A stretch of 64,000 bases of DNA from Talaromyces rugulosus. Taxonomy: Eukaryota; Ascomycota; Eurotiomycetes; Eurotiales; Trichocomaceae. Of this stretch, positions 33,001-46,982 are shown in pieces. The stretch is from assembly GCF_013368755.1 (NCBI RefSeq), contig NC_049561.1, positions 3,038,001-3,102,000 on the forward strand, written 5' to 3'. Every line of letters begins with the position of its first letter. Position 1 is the stretch's first letter. The position numbers and the translations under genes are program-made. The notes under the pieces were generated by a model. The model had not been told where the DNA came from. It made no database searches and was given only the letters and a program-made list of their open reading frames with translations.

Positions 33001-35300
33001 ACTTATTCCCACAATCGCGTCATAGTATTTCAAGTTAAGAGATACAATATTGAAAGTAATCCCTGTATAGTAATTATTTAATCTAATCATTATATTACCA
33101 ATCTTCTGTTTATATTCTTTAATAATAATTTCTCTATTAGCTCTAATAATCTCTATCCACTTATTGGTCTGCTTAAATAGCAGGTTATATTGTTTTATAA
33201 ATTTCTAGTCGATATAATTTCTAATTGCTTCTAAATCCACTAGGATTCTAGCTTTATATTTGTTGATTATTATCTCTAATATTATCAAGTTTCTGTGATA
33301 TTCTATAGTAACAGAAATCTAGTACTATTATTGGTGTTGCTTTTTATATTATTGAACACTTCTAAAGTAGGCTTTTCATTATTCTTCTGTTTCTGTATAG
33401 ATTCTCTTATGTTATAAACATTCTACTAATTTACATTATACGCTGGTGAGGTTATAATGGAATAAATATCTAATTTCAGTGTTCACATAGTTGTATTAGT
33501 TATAGTCCAGTGGGTATTTAAAGTATAGTGTGTACAAGATATTTAGTGTTATTAGAATCTATCTTTATTGATTTTTAATCCTTTAATACCTTTAATAGTT
33601 TAGATTAAAACACAATATCTAGTCTATTCCAGCGTGGATGTTTTCTTTATAGCTTAGGTAATATTTACATATATAGTTCTAAATATATCCTCAAGCTTCA
33701 TTGTATAAACTTATTCTTTTTAATTGTAATAATCTTTTATATTCTTCTGCTGTTTCTATGTTGCTTTTTCTATATATTAGATATTTATTGTGTGTCTATT
33801 TATAACACTTTAGGTAAATCCGAATGTGTTATTACTACATTTGTATAGATTCTTCTCAGTATACTACTCTTGATGATTGGTAGTTATATTTACTAACTTT
33901 TTCTTATTCTTTCTTATAGTCGTATTTCAGTATTTTATAGATTTCTTTTCTTATTTTGTTAAATTTATTGACTATATTGTTTTCTCAATCTAGATCTTTA
34001 TAATTTGTCTAATCTTTATTGTCCTATACCATTATACCTTCTAGGATGCTTTAGTATGATAAGAAATTATTAGTATTTTATAAATACTAATCTTCTCTGT
34101 GAGGTTCTTCTGTTCTGATACTAATACCTTGCTTAGAACATTTTTCCTGAGCTGGTTCTTCCTTAAAACTCTGTTATAAGCGTCCTTCTGATAACTCAGG
34201 ACAAAATTCTCTTTCTATAAGGATTCTTATAAATCCTTTTTCAATAATTCTTTGGTATTATTTCTTATCTAATAGTTTTTCTTAACTATTGTTGTTCTTA
34301 GCGGTACTATCCTTAGACATTTATAGATTTTCTATAATCATTGTAATTTTTTCTATTAAGTTCCAGTTGGCCTTTCTATCGCTTGAGTCTTATCTGTATT
34401 ATTTCACAAAATAGCTTTTCTTTCTATATTTATAATACGCTCTTTCTTTCTTTCTTTTTTCTTTTTCTTTCTTAGTAACAATGGTGTTAAGTTGTATTTT
34501 AATATCTCTATCTTTATCGTACTAAAGGCGTCTAAATTAAGAAGTATTTAACTAATATCTTCTTTAATAGCCATTTTTCTTCTTGAGTTATTTATTATAT
34601 TATTATAAATTAATACAGGATACTATTTCTATTATATCGCGGAATGTTTCTGGTTGAGGCTGTATTATTACAATTATATTCTTAACGCTTTCCTTAAAGT
34701 CTTTATAGAATTAATCTTAATACCTTTAATCACTATACTTTAGGTTATTAAATACCTGGAAATACTTTAATATATATTCTTTAATAGACCTAACTTGTCA
34801 GATATTTTATATTTTATAAATAACAACTAGTTTTTTATTAATAATTCTATATAGTTGCTTGAGCTTATCTCTAAAATACTTAAAACTCACGAATAGCTGA
34901 ATTATTTCTAGTAGAGCTTGTTTAGTGTTATTATTCAACTAGTTTTTTACATATAGAGTGAACTACTTCATAGTATCTCTAGTTAGGAAACTGGAGGTTA
35001 TTAAGACTTTATCAGATTCTCTTTTGATGCGTGCGAGATTATTTGTAAAGTAGATTCTCATCTAAATAAAGAATTAATCAAGGGTTCTAGGTTCTTCTGA
35101 GAAGGGTTTGATTTTTCTAATTTATAGAGTTCCACTATTCATAGCAACTTATTAGGTGATTAGCTGTTTAAGCTATTAAATTTTTTTCTATAACTGCTGC
35201 TGGGATATTCCAGTGGAATCTATTTCGGTATTTCTATTTAAAGTAGTAGTATTTCCTACTATTGTTAATATATTTCTAAAAGATAACTATACCTTCCTTA
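30024..35300 (-). pseudogene. A1 gag-pol relic
   Basis: Order on the minus strand: capsid (about 35130-34520, with TLDQFFIQMRIYFTNNLARI when TAA is read as Gln), protease near 33230 (ARILVDLEA, from DSGA), pol linker, and RT near 32560-31980. The only long open stretch is 32295-32077, which includes VVYFDNIIVFSKNS. There the catalytic YxDD box has become FDN, a G-to-A change. RNase H and integrase extend down to about 30100. Gene order and motifs are those of Ty3/Gypsy. Stops are almost all Gln codons turned to TAA/TAG. Confidence 0.75.
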
Positions 35301-35327
35301 ATATCTTTATTTGTTAAGATGTTTTAT

Positions 35328-35804
35328 TGTTAAAATATATCAACCGTTCTTTATTAAAATGAGTGTTCATTAGTAGTATTCTGCTGAATAAGATAAAGAC
35401 GTAGATAACTAAGGTCGGAAGGGAAATATCTCTTGTAAATAGAAAGATATTTAAGAATAATTTGTTGATAAGCTAGATAAAGTATAGATCTAATTTGGTA
35501 TAAAAATAAAATACAATCAAACTAAATATATATTGATAAATAAGTGTTTTTATATAATAAATTCTGAATATAGTGAATATATCCATCTCTATAGTAGTTG
35601 CTTTATTGGCTATGTTTATCAAGACATATCTAACATATCCTTGGCCTAATAACGGCTCTGTTGGCTATGTTATCTACATGGTCATGTGACTTCATCGCGT
35701 CAATCTTCCCATAACTACCCGTGTAAGTACCCGCGATAGCCTTGCTTAGGTAAGTAGCGTCCGTAGGCCTATCGATTGGCTATAGTTAATCGAATCTTCT
35801 GACA
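35328..35804 (-). repeat. 5' LTR of A1
   Basis: Plus-strand ends are TGTTAAAATA and TCTTCTGACA. The outer half (35640-35804) is strikingly less mutated than the inner half or the partner LTR. Confidence 0.85.
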
Positions 35805-36209
35805 GAAATATTTCTAAAGGATTACTTAATAAAAATAAATTCTTTAAGCTTTATAGAAGTAATCCTAAAAGCCTATTTAAAAATTTATTTTAATATCTCT
35901 CTATATAGAAGAAATAACTAGAAAAAACTTTTACTAAATCTAATAATAATAATATAAAGAAAATTAACTCTATAAAAAAAAAGATTTAGAATCTTAAAAA
36001 TAATTTAATTAATTATTATTAAGCTATATCTAAACTAATTACTAAATATAATATTATAATTACTAATATCTTTTTAGTTCAGAAAAACTATAAAAAAAAG
36101 ATTATTAAGCTATTAAATAGTTAACTATTATTAAATAAAATTAATCCTAAGTACAAATTATAGAAAATTAATATTAAGAATAAATTAGAAGCTAATATTA
36201 ATTATTATC

Positions 36210-36483
36210 TGTGACGGCTGAACCTGAGGCTATCCCCAAGGGTAGGAGCGGCCTTGTGGCCAGATGGGAGGCCTCAGGCAGGAAGGGCATCAACCCTAAT
36301 CCACAGTGCCAGATCTGGAGATAGCCTCATCCTAGGGCTATAAAGAGTCAAGCTGGTTACCTAAGCATATAAGATAAAACCTTTCTACAGGTTTTAGTAG
36401 TTAGATTCCTTTTCTATGTTTGTTATTTTAAAGAATTATACCTTTAGATAAAAATTAAATATTTTTAGAAAAAGCATATTATA
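36210..36483 (+). repeat. 5' LTR of B2
   Basis: Starts TGTGACGGCTGAACC and ends GCATATTATA. The GC-rich first 140 bases are nearly unmutated. Confidence 0.85.
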
Positions 36484-36824
36484 TTACAATAAGTATTACT
36501 ATATTTTATCTTTGTTTTTCTTATAACTAGTATAGCTAATATTCAGCTGCAATCAGTACTCTAGTTAAAGATAGACTTTTTTTTATCTCAACCTCTTTAT
36601 ATTCAGCACAGTCTGTATAGCTATAATAAATGCTTTATTAGCATTCTAATCCTGAATCTTCATTTACCTTTATTTAAAACCTAGAAATCTTATAAGCTAG
36701 TATAATAATAAGACTAAGTACTGCTAATAGATATTAATATAGCGAGAGTACTAGTAATAATAATATAGAATAGTCTAGTCGCCGTTTAACTGTTAACCTC
36801 AAAGAATTAAAGCTTGGAGATGTT

Positions 36825-39800
36825 TCTGAGGGATTACTTAATAAGGATAAATTTTTTAAGCTTTACAGAAGCGACCCTGAAGGCTTATTTAAAGATTTAT
36901 TTTAATACCTTTCTATGCAGAAGAAATGACTAGAAGAGGCTCTTACTAAGTTTAATAATAATAATATAGAGAAAATCGACTCTATAAAAAAAGAGATTTA
37001 GAATCTTAAAAGCAATCTAACTAACTATTGCCAGGCTATATCCAAACTAATTATAAAATATGATACTGTAATTATTAATACCTCTCTAGCTAGAAAAAAT
37101 TATAAGAAAAAGACTATTAAGCTGCCAGATAGTTAGCTATTATTAGATAGAATCAATCTTAAATATAAATTATAAAAGATTAATGTTAAGAACAAGTTAG
37201 AAGCCAATACTGACTATTATCTAACAGCCCTGGCCTATATAGCGTACGTGAAGAGGATATATAAAGAAAAAGTAGCTAATTACTTACTTTTATAATTCTA
37301 AAAGGACTTAGTATAATATTATTAGGATATTAATAATATCTTTAAGTATCTGAGAATAATCTATATAGATAAAAACCACGTGATTAATATAAAGATAGAA
37401 CTCTGTTGTCTAGTAATAAAAGATTTGAAGTTTTAGATCTTTTTATTAAAATTTATACTTTTTATCTAGGAAGCTGGTCTTATCCTATTAGAATAGAAAA
37501 AGGAACTTTACTATAAACTTTTATTTAATATGTAGCGCGCCATAATTAAGAAAAGTACTAACTTAATAGTATTATACTAGACCTTTATATAAAAATACTA
37601 TACTACTGCTAACCGTCTTAAGCAGATTACTAAAAAGAAACAATATACCTGCAGCTATAGAATTAAGAGTAGTAAAAGCTATAGTTAAGAAGATCACCAG
37701 TCGAATATCTTTAAAGAATTAAAACTAAAGAATAAAGCCCCTTAACTATAGCTTTTTTAGAAAAAAAAGAAAAAGCTAATAAATGAGAATAAATACTTTA
37801 ATTATAAACTAAGTAGTTATTATATTAATAAGTGCCCCCTTAAGAAGAAGGCTCTGGATCTAAAGACTTTAAAAAAATAGAATAAGGATAATATAGATAA
37901 AGAGTTAAAAAACATCTATATTTAGAAAAAGTCTCTTTCTTAAGTACATTAAGTATAGATAATAAAGCTTTAGATCTTTTACAGCTAATAGAAAAAGAGA
38001 AGAATAGTATAACTATATCTATTTAGTTAGCTAAGAATAGATATTTAATTTATATTAAAGCTTTAGCTGATACTAGAGCTAATAAATTTGTTTTTTTAGA
38101 TATATTTTTAGCAGAGAAGCTTATATAATATTTTTAGATATATACAGTACCTATTTCTAAACTCTATAGAGTGAGAGGGTATAATAGGAAGATAATGAAA
38201 CTAGTTATACATTTTATAATCTTAATACTGGTTATTAATAGCTAGATATAGCGATATCTACTCTTTCTTTTAATATAACTAGACTATCATAATATTATTT
38301 TAGATTATATGTAGCTAGAGAAATATAATATATTAATAGATTATAGGAATTATCATCTTTTATAGCCGGAGGATATGTTTTTTAAAGATTAAATAAAAAA
38401 AGAGCAGTTTATCTGTATATTAAAAATAATACTAAAGAGAAATAGACTAGTTAATCTTAAGTACTAAGCTGATATAGAGTGTCGAGATTGATTGATAGAA
38501 AAACCTATCCCACTTCTATAATTAAAATCCTAAAAGAAAGCGTCTACAGTTATAGGAAGAACGTAAAGGATGTAATTAAGAATAAAACTATAGAAAATAG
38601 AGAAAGCTTTATAATTAGAGAACGCTATAAGATCTTTTAGTAGTACTAAGGAAGTATTACTAGTTATTAGTTTGACAAGAAACCTATATTGTTAATACTT
38701 AGAAAAAAGAATGTATAGAATGGATATAGTAATTATTAGAGCTGCTAAATTCTATTATTATATAAAAAGTAAGATTATAGATATCTTTATAACTAGTCTT
38801 TGCGAGATAAAGCAGGCACTAAAAATTAAGAAAAAAAAAATAGCTAAATTAATTAAAAGTAAGGAGATCAAGTAGCAGCTATTAGATTAGTATTATAAAT
38901 TTATTAATATCTTTTTAAAGATCTATTTAAATAAGTTACTAGTTTACTAGAAGTATAACTATAAGATTGAGTTAAATTAGGACTTAAAATTAAATTATAG
39001 TCTTTTATATTGAATATTAGAGGAACAGCTTTAAGCAGCTTAAGACTATATTATTAATAATCTAGATAAAGGATTTATTATCTTTAATAATATATTATTT
39101 ATATTTTTAATTCTTATAGCTAAGAAAGCTGATAGTAGATTCTGTTTCTATATTAATTACTATAAGCTGAATACTTTAACTAGAAAAGACTGATATCTAC
39201 TATTATTTATTAAGGAAGTCTTTGAGCGCTTAAATAAAGCAAAGATCTTTACTAAGCTGGATATTAGATAAGGGTTCTACTAAATCTGAATACATCTAGA
39301 CTTTATAGATCTAACCATCTTCTGTTGTTAGTATAGTACTTTTAAATATAAGATAATGCCATTTAGTTTTACTAATAGACTAGTGATATTTCAATAACTA
39401 ATTAACAATATCTTTATAAACTATCTTGACCAGTTTGTAGTTGCGTTTATTAATAATCTATTAATATACAGCGAGATTAAGCTAGAGTATGAGATGCATA
39501 TGCGATAAGTATTAAAAAGACTCTAAAAGACAGGACTGTAAGCTAATATCAAAAAATATAAGTTCTATATCACATCAACTAAGTATCTAGGCTTTATTAT
39601 TATCTTAGAGAAGATAGAGATTAACCTAGTAAAGATTAAGATTATCTTTTCCTAGAAGATGTTAATAATAGTTTTAGAAGTATAGTTATTCCTTAGTTTC
39701 TATAACTTTTATTAGAAGTTTATAAAGGCCTATAGCTGAACTATAAGGCTATTATATTATTTTATTTAAACTGACATTCTATTTATATGGAGTAAGGAGT

Positions 39801-41930
39801 GTAAAGAAATATTTAAAAGTCTGAAAAAAAAATTATTAGAAGCTCTAGTGCTAGCTTATTATAACTCTAATTATTAAACTTATATAGAAATAGATATATT
39901 AGATAGAGTAGTGACTGCAGTCTTATTTTAACTGTATGAGGATAAGGAATAGCATTTAATCGCGTACTATTCTGTATTAATGATCTTAGCTAAATATAAT
40001 TATAATATCTATAATAAAGAACTACTAGCAGTAATAAAGGCTCTAAGAGAATAGAAGTCTGAATTGGTTAAACTGAGAAAATAGAAGTCCTTTAATATTT
40101 TATTAAATTATTAAGCTCTTGAGTACTTTATAACTATTAAAGCTCTAAATGCCTAATAAGCCTGATAGTATAAGTTTTTAGAGGAATATCACTTTATATT
40201 TAGATACTAACTAAGAAAAATGAATGTATTGGTGGACATCTTTATCTAGAGAGAAGATGAAAAAATAAAAAATCTTAACTACTAGAACTAAATGTTATTG
40301 CTATGGTATAAAATTAATAATAAGATTGTATTTAAGATGGTATATACAGAACTAGTTACTCTAACTATAAAGGATAATATTATTACTAAGGTGTTAGTGG
40401 TTAATAAAGAATATATAGTTAAGAAAAATACTAAAATCTTATTCTTAAAGAAAAAAAAGAACTATAGAGTAATTAAAAAACAACTTTTTTTTAATAAATA
40501 ACTCTATATTCTTAAGAAAGATGATTTACAAGTATAATTACTAGATAAAATATATTAACAACCTGTAATAGCGCACCTAGGATATATAAAGATACTGAAG
40601 CTAGTCTAAGAATAGTTCTACTAGAAAATATAAAGTAATGATATAAACTAGTATATAGATAATTACAAAACATATAAAAGAATAAATATATATAGAGATA
40701 GAGCCCTAGGACTTCTTCAACTACTATCTATCTTAATATAACCTTAGCAGCATTTATTAATAGATTTTATAGAGCTGCTCTAGAACAAACAGGGATTTAA
40801 TAATATTTTTGTCACTATTGACTACTTAACTAAAAAACTAGTCTTTATACTATGTTATAAGAGGGTGACAGCTAGAGATATAGTAAAGTCATAGATTTGG
40901 TATATTTTCCTGTAGACAGGCCTGCTAAATAGTATTATATTAGATTAAGGAGGCCAGTTTATTTCTAAGTTTTAAAAAGAGGCGTGCTAAATCTTTTATA
41001 TTAAAATAAAGCTGTTAACAGTATAATATATCTAGATAGATAAATAAATAGAGATAGTAAATTAGTATCTTTAGTAGTAGCTATAGTTATATATTAATTT
41101 TATAATAAATAACTAGTTAGAGTATCTATTAATTATTAACTTTATAGCTGTGTCACTGCTATAAGAATCTATAAAGATATCTTTATTTAAAATAAAAAAA
41201 AGTTATACTTTTTGGATATTATTTAATTAGGTATTATTAATATTGCCTAGAAGCTATATACTAAATAAAAAGAAAGTCTAAGTATAGATATAGTGTTTAG
41301 AGTATATATAGAACTATATCTATAATAATATTATAGAAGTATAAGGCAGACAGCAATAGTAAGTGAATAAACATAGATAGAAGATAGACTTTAGAGTTAG
41401 TGACTATGTCTATATTAATAATAAAGAATAGAATACAGAACAATTAAATAAGAAGCTAAACTATTAGTTTAAAGAGCTATATAAGATACTGTATAAGATA
41501 GGATATATCTTTAAATTAGCTTTACTATAAAATATATAAATGTACTATATTTTTTCTTTAAATAAGCTCTACTGTACTGCTTTAACTAAGCCTTTTACTA
41601 ATTAACTAGAAAAAAAATATCCTAAGCTCTAGGTTAATAGAAATTTAGAATAAGAAGTTAATAAGATCTTAGACTCCTAGATACACTAAAAAAAGCTATA
41701 CTATTAAGTAAACTAGCTAGATAGAGACTTAGATCTAATATAGTATCTAGTAAGATACTTTTTAAATGCTTTATTAGCACTGAAATTGTTCTATGATATT
41801 AATTCTAAAAAGCTAGGTCTACTGTGTTAGTTAGATACGTGGATAAAAGCTATAGAGAAGAATTAATTTATTAAAGAGTATATAGATAATAATAGATTAG
41901 TAATCAATACTTAAGGGCAAGCGTTTCTAA
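36825..41930 (+). pseudogene. B2 gag-pol relic with C-terminal chromodomain
   Basis: With TAG/TAA read as Gln the frame runs through gag (helical matrix/capsid, KLEANTDYYLTALAYIAYVK near 37200), protease (ALADTRA, from DTGA, near 38060) and RT near 39120-39600 (INNLLIYSE for IDDLLIYSE near 39450, KKYKFYI, YLGFII, FLSFYNFY). RNase H (YIEID) is near 39885, followed by an open stretch 40292-40501. Integrase is next (HLGYIKILK zinc-domain part near 40575, DFIELL near 40765, DQGGQFISKF near 40950). A chromodomain follows near 41640-41830 (ILDSQIHQKKLYYQVN; DRDLD). This is a chromovirus-type Gypsy element; the chromodomain would steer integration to heterochromatin. No antisense ORF lies between pol and the 3' LTR in this family. 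Confidence 0.75.
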
Positions 41931-41943
41931 AAGGGGAAAATGA
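41929..41943 (+). other. Polypurine tract of B2
   Basis: The purine run AAAAGGGGAAAATGA directly precedes the 3' LTR, where second-strand synthesis would be primed. Confidence 0.7.
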
Positions 41944-42217
41944 TGTGATGGCTAAATCTAAGGCTATTCTTAAGGGTAGGAGTAGCCTTATGGCTGGATA
42001 AAAGGCTTTAGATAGAAAGGATATCAATCCTAACCTACAGTGCCAGATCTAGGGATAGCCTTATCTTAGGGTTATAAGAGGTCAAGCTAGTTACCTAAGC
42101 ATATAAGATAAAACCTTTCCGCAGGTCTTAGTAGTTAGATTCCTTTCCTATGCTTGTTGTTTTAGAGAATCGCACCCCTAGATAAGAATCGAATATCTTT
42201 GGAAAAGGCACGTCACA
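41944..42217 (+). repeat. 3' LTR of B2
   Basis: Starts TGTGATGGCTAAATC and ends GGCACGTCACA. The last 100 bases preserve the unmutated end of the family. Confidence 0.85.
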
Positions 42218-42222
42218 TTATC

Positions 42223-45200
42223 TAATAATCTTAGTCTATATAATATATGTAAAAAGGATATATAAAAAAGAAATAGCTAACTACTATAATTCTAGAAGAA
42301 TTTAGTATAATATTATTAAAATATTAATAATATCTTTAAGCATTTAAGAATAATTTATATAGATAAAAACTATATAATCAGTATAAAGATAGAATTTTAT
42401 TACTTAGTAATAAAAAATTTATATTTTTTATCTAGAAAGCTGGCCTTGTTTTATTAAAATAAAAAAAAGAATTTTATTATAAACTTGTATTTAATATACA
42501 GTATACTATAATTAAAGAAAGTATTAATCTAATAATATTATACTAGATCTTTATATAAGAATATTATATTATTATTAATTATTTTAAATAGATTACTGAA
42601 AAAAAACAACATATCTATAGCTATAGAATTAGAAATAGGTAAAGATTATAGCTAAAAAAGCTATTAATTAAATATTTCTAAAAGATTAAAGCTAAAAAAT
42701 AAAGTTTTTTAATTATAACTCTTCTAGAAAGAAAAAAAGAAACTAATAAATAAAAATAAATATTTTAATTATAAATTAAATAATTACTATACTAATAAAT
42801 ACTTTTTTAAGAAAAAAACTCTAGATCTAAAAGCTTTAAAGAAATAGAATAAGAATAATATAGATAAAGAGTTAAAAAATATCTATATCTAAAAAAAAAT
42901 TTTTTTTTAAGTATATTAAGTATAGATAATAAAGTTTTAGATCTCTTACAGCTAATAGAAAGAGAGAAAAATAATATAATTATATCTATTTAGCTAGCTA
43001 AAAATAGATATTTAATTTATATTAAAGTTTTAATTAATATTAGAACTAATAGATTTATTTTTTTAGATATATTTTTAATAAAAAAGTTTATATGATATTT
43101 TTAAATATATATAATATCTATTTCTAAATCTTATAAAGTAAGAAGATATAATAAAAAAATAATAAAATTAATTATAACTAAAGAATATATCTTTCAAAGA
43201 TTAAATAAAAAAAGAATAATTTATTTATATACTAAAGATAATACTAAAAAAAAATAGACTAATTAATCTTAAATACTAAGCTAATATAGAATATTAAGAT
43301 TAATTAATAAAAAAATCTATTCTATTCTTATAATTAAAATCTTAAAAGAAAGTATTTATAGTTATAAAAAGAATATAAAAAATATAATCAAAAATAAAAC
43401 TATAGAAAATAAAAAAAGTTTTATAATTAAAAAACACTATAGAACTCTTTAATAATATTAAAAAAATATTATTAATTATTAGTTTAATAAGAAATCTATA
43501 TTACTAATATTTAGAAAAAAGAATATATAGAATAAATATAGCAATTATTAGAACTACTAGATTTTATTATTATATAAAAAATAAGACTATAGATATTTTT
43601 ATAACTAATCTTTATAAGATAAAATAGACACTGAAAACTAAAAATAAAAAGATTAAGTAGTAGCTATTAGATTAGTATTATAAGTTTATTAATATCTTTT
43701 TAAAAATCTATTTAGATAAGTTACTAATTTACTAGAAATATAATTATAAGATTAAGTTAAATTAAGATCTAAAATTAGATTATAATTCTTTATATTAAAT
43801 GTTAAAGAAATAGCTCTAAATAGTCTAAGACTATATTCTTAATAATCTAGATAAAAGATTTATTATTCTTAGTAATATATTATTTATATCTTTAATTTTT
43901 ATAACTAAAAAAATTAATAGTAAATTTTATTTTTATATTAATTATTATTTATTAAAAAAGTCTTTAAATACTTAAATAAGATAAAGATCTTTATTAAGCT
44001 AGATATTAGATAGAGATTTTATTAAATCTAAATATACTTAGACTCTATAGATCTGACTATTTTTTATTATTAATATAATATTTTTAAGTATAAAATAATA
44101 CTATTTAGTCTTACTAATAGACTAGTGATATTTTAATAACTAATTAATAATATTTTTATAAACTATCTTAACTAGTTTATGATTATATTTATTAACAATC
44201 TATTAATATATAGTAAGAATAAGCTAAAGTATAAGATATATATATAATAGATATTAAAAAAACTTTAAGAGATAAAACTACAAGCTAGTATTAAAAAATA
44301 TAAGTTTTATATTATATTAATTAAGTATCTAGTTAGGCTTTATTATTATCTTAAAGAAGATAGAGATTGATTTAATAAAGATTAAAATTATTTTTTTTTA
44401 AAAAATATTAATAATAATTTTAAAAATATAGTTATTTCTTAATTTCTATAACTTTTATTAAAAATTTATAAAGATCTATAGCTAAATTATAAGACTATTA
44501 TATTATCTTACTTAAATTAATATTCTATTTATATAGAGTAAAGAGTGCGAAGAAGTATTTAAAAATCTAAAAAAGAAATTATTAGAAGCTCTAATACTAG
44601 TTTATTATAATTTTAATCACTAAATCTATATAGAAATAGATATATTAAATAGAGTAATGACTATAGTTTTATTTTAACTATATAAAAATAAGAAATAATA
44701 TCTAGTTATATATTATTCTATATTAATAATTTTAGTTAAGTATAATTATAATATTTATAACAAGAAACTATTAGTAATAATAAAAGTTTTAAAAAAATAA
44801 AAATCTAAATTAATTAAATTAAAAGAATAGGAGTTTTTTAATATTTTATTAAATTATTAGATTTTTAAGTATTTTATAACTATTAAAACTTTAAATATTT
44901 AATAAGTTTAATAGTATAAGTTTTTAAAAGAATATTATTTTATACTTAGATACTAATTAGAAAAAGTAAATATATTAATAAATATTCTTATCTAGAGAGA
45001 AGATGAAAAAATAAAAAATCTTAATTATTAGAACTGAACGTTATTATTATAATATAAAATTAATAATAAAATTATATTTAAGATAGTATATATAGAACTA
45101 GTTATTTTAATTATAAAGAATAATATTATTACTAAGATACTAATGGCTAATAAGGAATATATAATTAAGAAAAATACTAAAATTTTATTTTTAAAGAAAG

Positions 45201-46687
45201 AAGAAAGCTATAAGATAATTAAAAAATAATTTTTTTTTAATAAATAACTTTATATTTTTAAAAAGGATAATTTATAAGTATAACTATTAGATAAAGTATA
45301 TTAATAATCTATAATAATATATTTAGGATGTATAAAGATGCTAAAGCTAACCTAAAAATAGTTCTACTAGAAAGTATAAAGTAATAATATAAATTAGTAT
45401 ATAGATAATTATAAAATATATAAAAGAATAAATATATATAGAAATAAAGCTTTAAAATTTTTTTAATTATTATTTATTCTAGTATAATCTTAATAGTATT
45501 TATTAATAAATTTTATAGAACTATTCTAGGATAAATAAAGATTTAATAATATTTTTATTATTATTAACTGCTTAATTAAAAAACTAGTCTTTATATTATA
45601 CTATAAAAAGGTAATAGCTAGAGATATAATAAAATTATAGATTTAATATATTTTTTTATAGATAGGTTTATTAGATAATATTATATTAGATTAAAGAGAC
45701 TAATTTATTTTTAAGTTTTAAGAAAAGGTGTACTAAATCTTTTATATTAAGATAAAGCTATTAACAGTATAGTATATCTAAATAGATAAATAAATAAAGA
45801 TAATAAATTAATATTTTTAATAATGGCTATAACTATATATTAATTTTATATTAAATAACTGATTAAAATATTTATTAATTATTAATTTTATAGCTGTATT
45901 ATTACTATAGAAATCTATAGAAATATCTTTTTTTAAGATAGAAAAGGATTATACTTTTTAGATATTATTTAATTAGGTATTATTAATATTGCCTAGAAAC
46001 TATATATTAAATAAGAAGAAAGTCTAAGTATAAATATAGTATTAAAATATATATAAAACTATATCTATAATAATATTATAGAAGTATAAGATAGATAGTA
46101 ATAATAAGTAAATAAGTATAGATAGAAAATAGACTTTAGAGTTAATAACTATATTTATATTAATAATAAAAGATAAGATATAGAATAATTAAGTAAAAAG
46201 CTAGACTATTAGTTTAAAAAACTATATAAGATACTATATAAAATAAAATATATTTTTAAATTAGATTTATTATAAAATATATAAGTATATTATATCTTTT
46301 TTCTAGATAAACTCTGTTATACTGTTTTAACTAAGCTTTTTACTAGTTAATTAAAAAAAAAATATCCTGAGCTTTAGATTAATAGAAATTTAAAATAAAA
46401 AGTTAATAAGATCCTAGACTTCTAAATATATTAAAAGAAGCTATATTATTAAATAAGTTAGCTAGATAGAAATCTAGATTTAATATAATATCTAGTAGAA
46501 TATTTTTTAAATATTTTATTAGTATTAAAATTATTCTATAATATTAATCTTAAGAAGCTAGGTCTACTATATTAGTTAAATATATAGATAAAAATTATAA
46601 AGAAAGATTAATTTATTAAAGTCTATATAAATAATAATAAAATAATAATTAATATTTAAAAATAAATATTTCTAAAAAGAAGAGTAA
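42223..46687 (+). pseudogene. B1 gag-pol relic (part downstream of the B2 insertion)
   Basis: It aligns with B2 37235-41943 over its full length with heavy extra C-to-T and G-to-A change. Same domain order: gag end, protease (INIRTN for DTGAN near 43035), RT, RNase H, integrase and chromodomain. A small deletion removes part of the protease-RT spacer. No usable frame remains. Confidence 0.7.
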
Positions 46688-46982
46688 TATAATAGCTAAG
46701 ACTAAAACTAAGATTATTTCTAAAAATAGAAGTTATCTTAAAGCTGGATAGAAGTTTTAGATAGAAAATAGTCTTAGATAGAAAAAGTATTAACTTTAAT
46801 CTATAATATTAAATCTAAAAATAGCTTTATTTTAGAGTTATAAAAGATTAAGTTAGTTATCTAAGTATATAAGGTAAAACTTTTCTATAGGTCTTAATAG
46901 TTAGATTTCTTCCCTATGTTTGTTATTTTAGAGAACTGTACTCCAAGATAGAAATCAACATCTTTGGAAAAGGCACGTCACA
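46688..46982 (+). repeat. 3' LTR of B1
   Basis: It aligns with the other family B LTRs but contains a short internal duplication (GATAGAA.. near 46745-46785), so it is ~20 bases longer. It ends GGCACGTCACA. It adjoins an antisense LINE copy. Confidence 0.75.

Larger units (their letters stand above)
28815..35804 (-). mobile_element. Complete Ty3/Gypsy element A1 with TSD GAAAT
   Basis: Two LTRs of equal length (477 bp; 28815-29291 and 35328-35804) bound 6.0 kb of gag-pol coded on the minus strand. Direct repeats GAAAT at 28810-28814 and 35805-35809 are the 5-bp target duplication. The unmutated target GAGAT can be seen in B2 at the equivalent place. A polypurine tract (minus strand AGAGAAGGGGAT) adjoins the left LTR, confirming orientation. 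RIP has destroyed all coding frames. Confidence 0.88.
36210..42217 (+). mobile_element. Complete Ty3/Gypsy element B2 with TSD TTATC
   Basis: LTRs 36210-36483 and 41944-42217 (274 bp each) flank leader, gag and pol in plus orientation, with a polypurine tract AAAAGGGGAAAATGA at the 3' LTR. Direct repeats TTATC at 36205-36209 and 42218-42222 mark its insertion into gag of B1. The host sequence resumes in register across it. RIP is moderate: many codons are still readable. Confidence 0.9.
28205..46982 (+). mobile_element. Ty3/Gypsy element B1, outer shell of a nested stack
   Basis: 5' LTR 28205-28476, leader to 28814, gag start 35805-36209, the rest of gag-pol 42218-46687, and 3' LTR 46688-46982. 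It is split by A1 (28815-35804) and B2 (36210-42217). The three pieces join in register with uninterrupted B2 sequence. It is far more AT-shifted than B2, so it was hit by RIP more often. No target-site duplication: left flank AAACT belongs to another B copy, right flank AAATA to a LINE. Confidence 0.75.

Noticed and set aside
40292..40501. Stand-alone 69-codon gene
   Set aside because: It is an open stretch of the B2 polyprotein between RNase H and integrase; the equivalent region of B1 aligns in the same frame.
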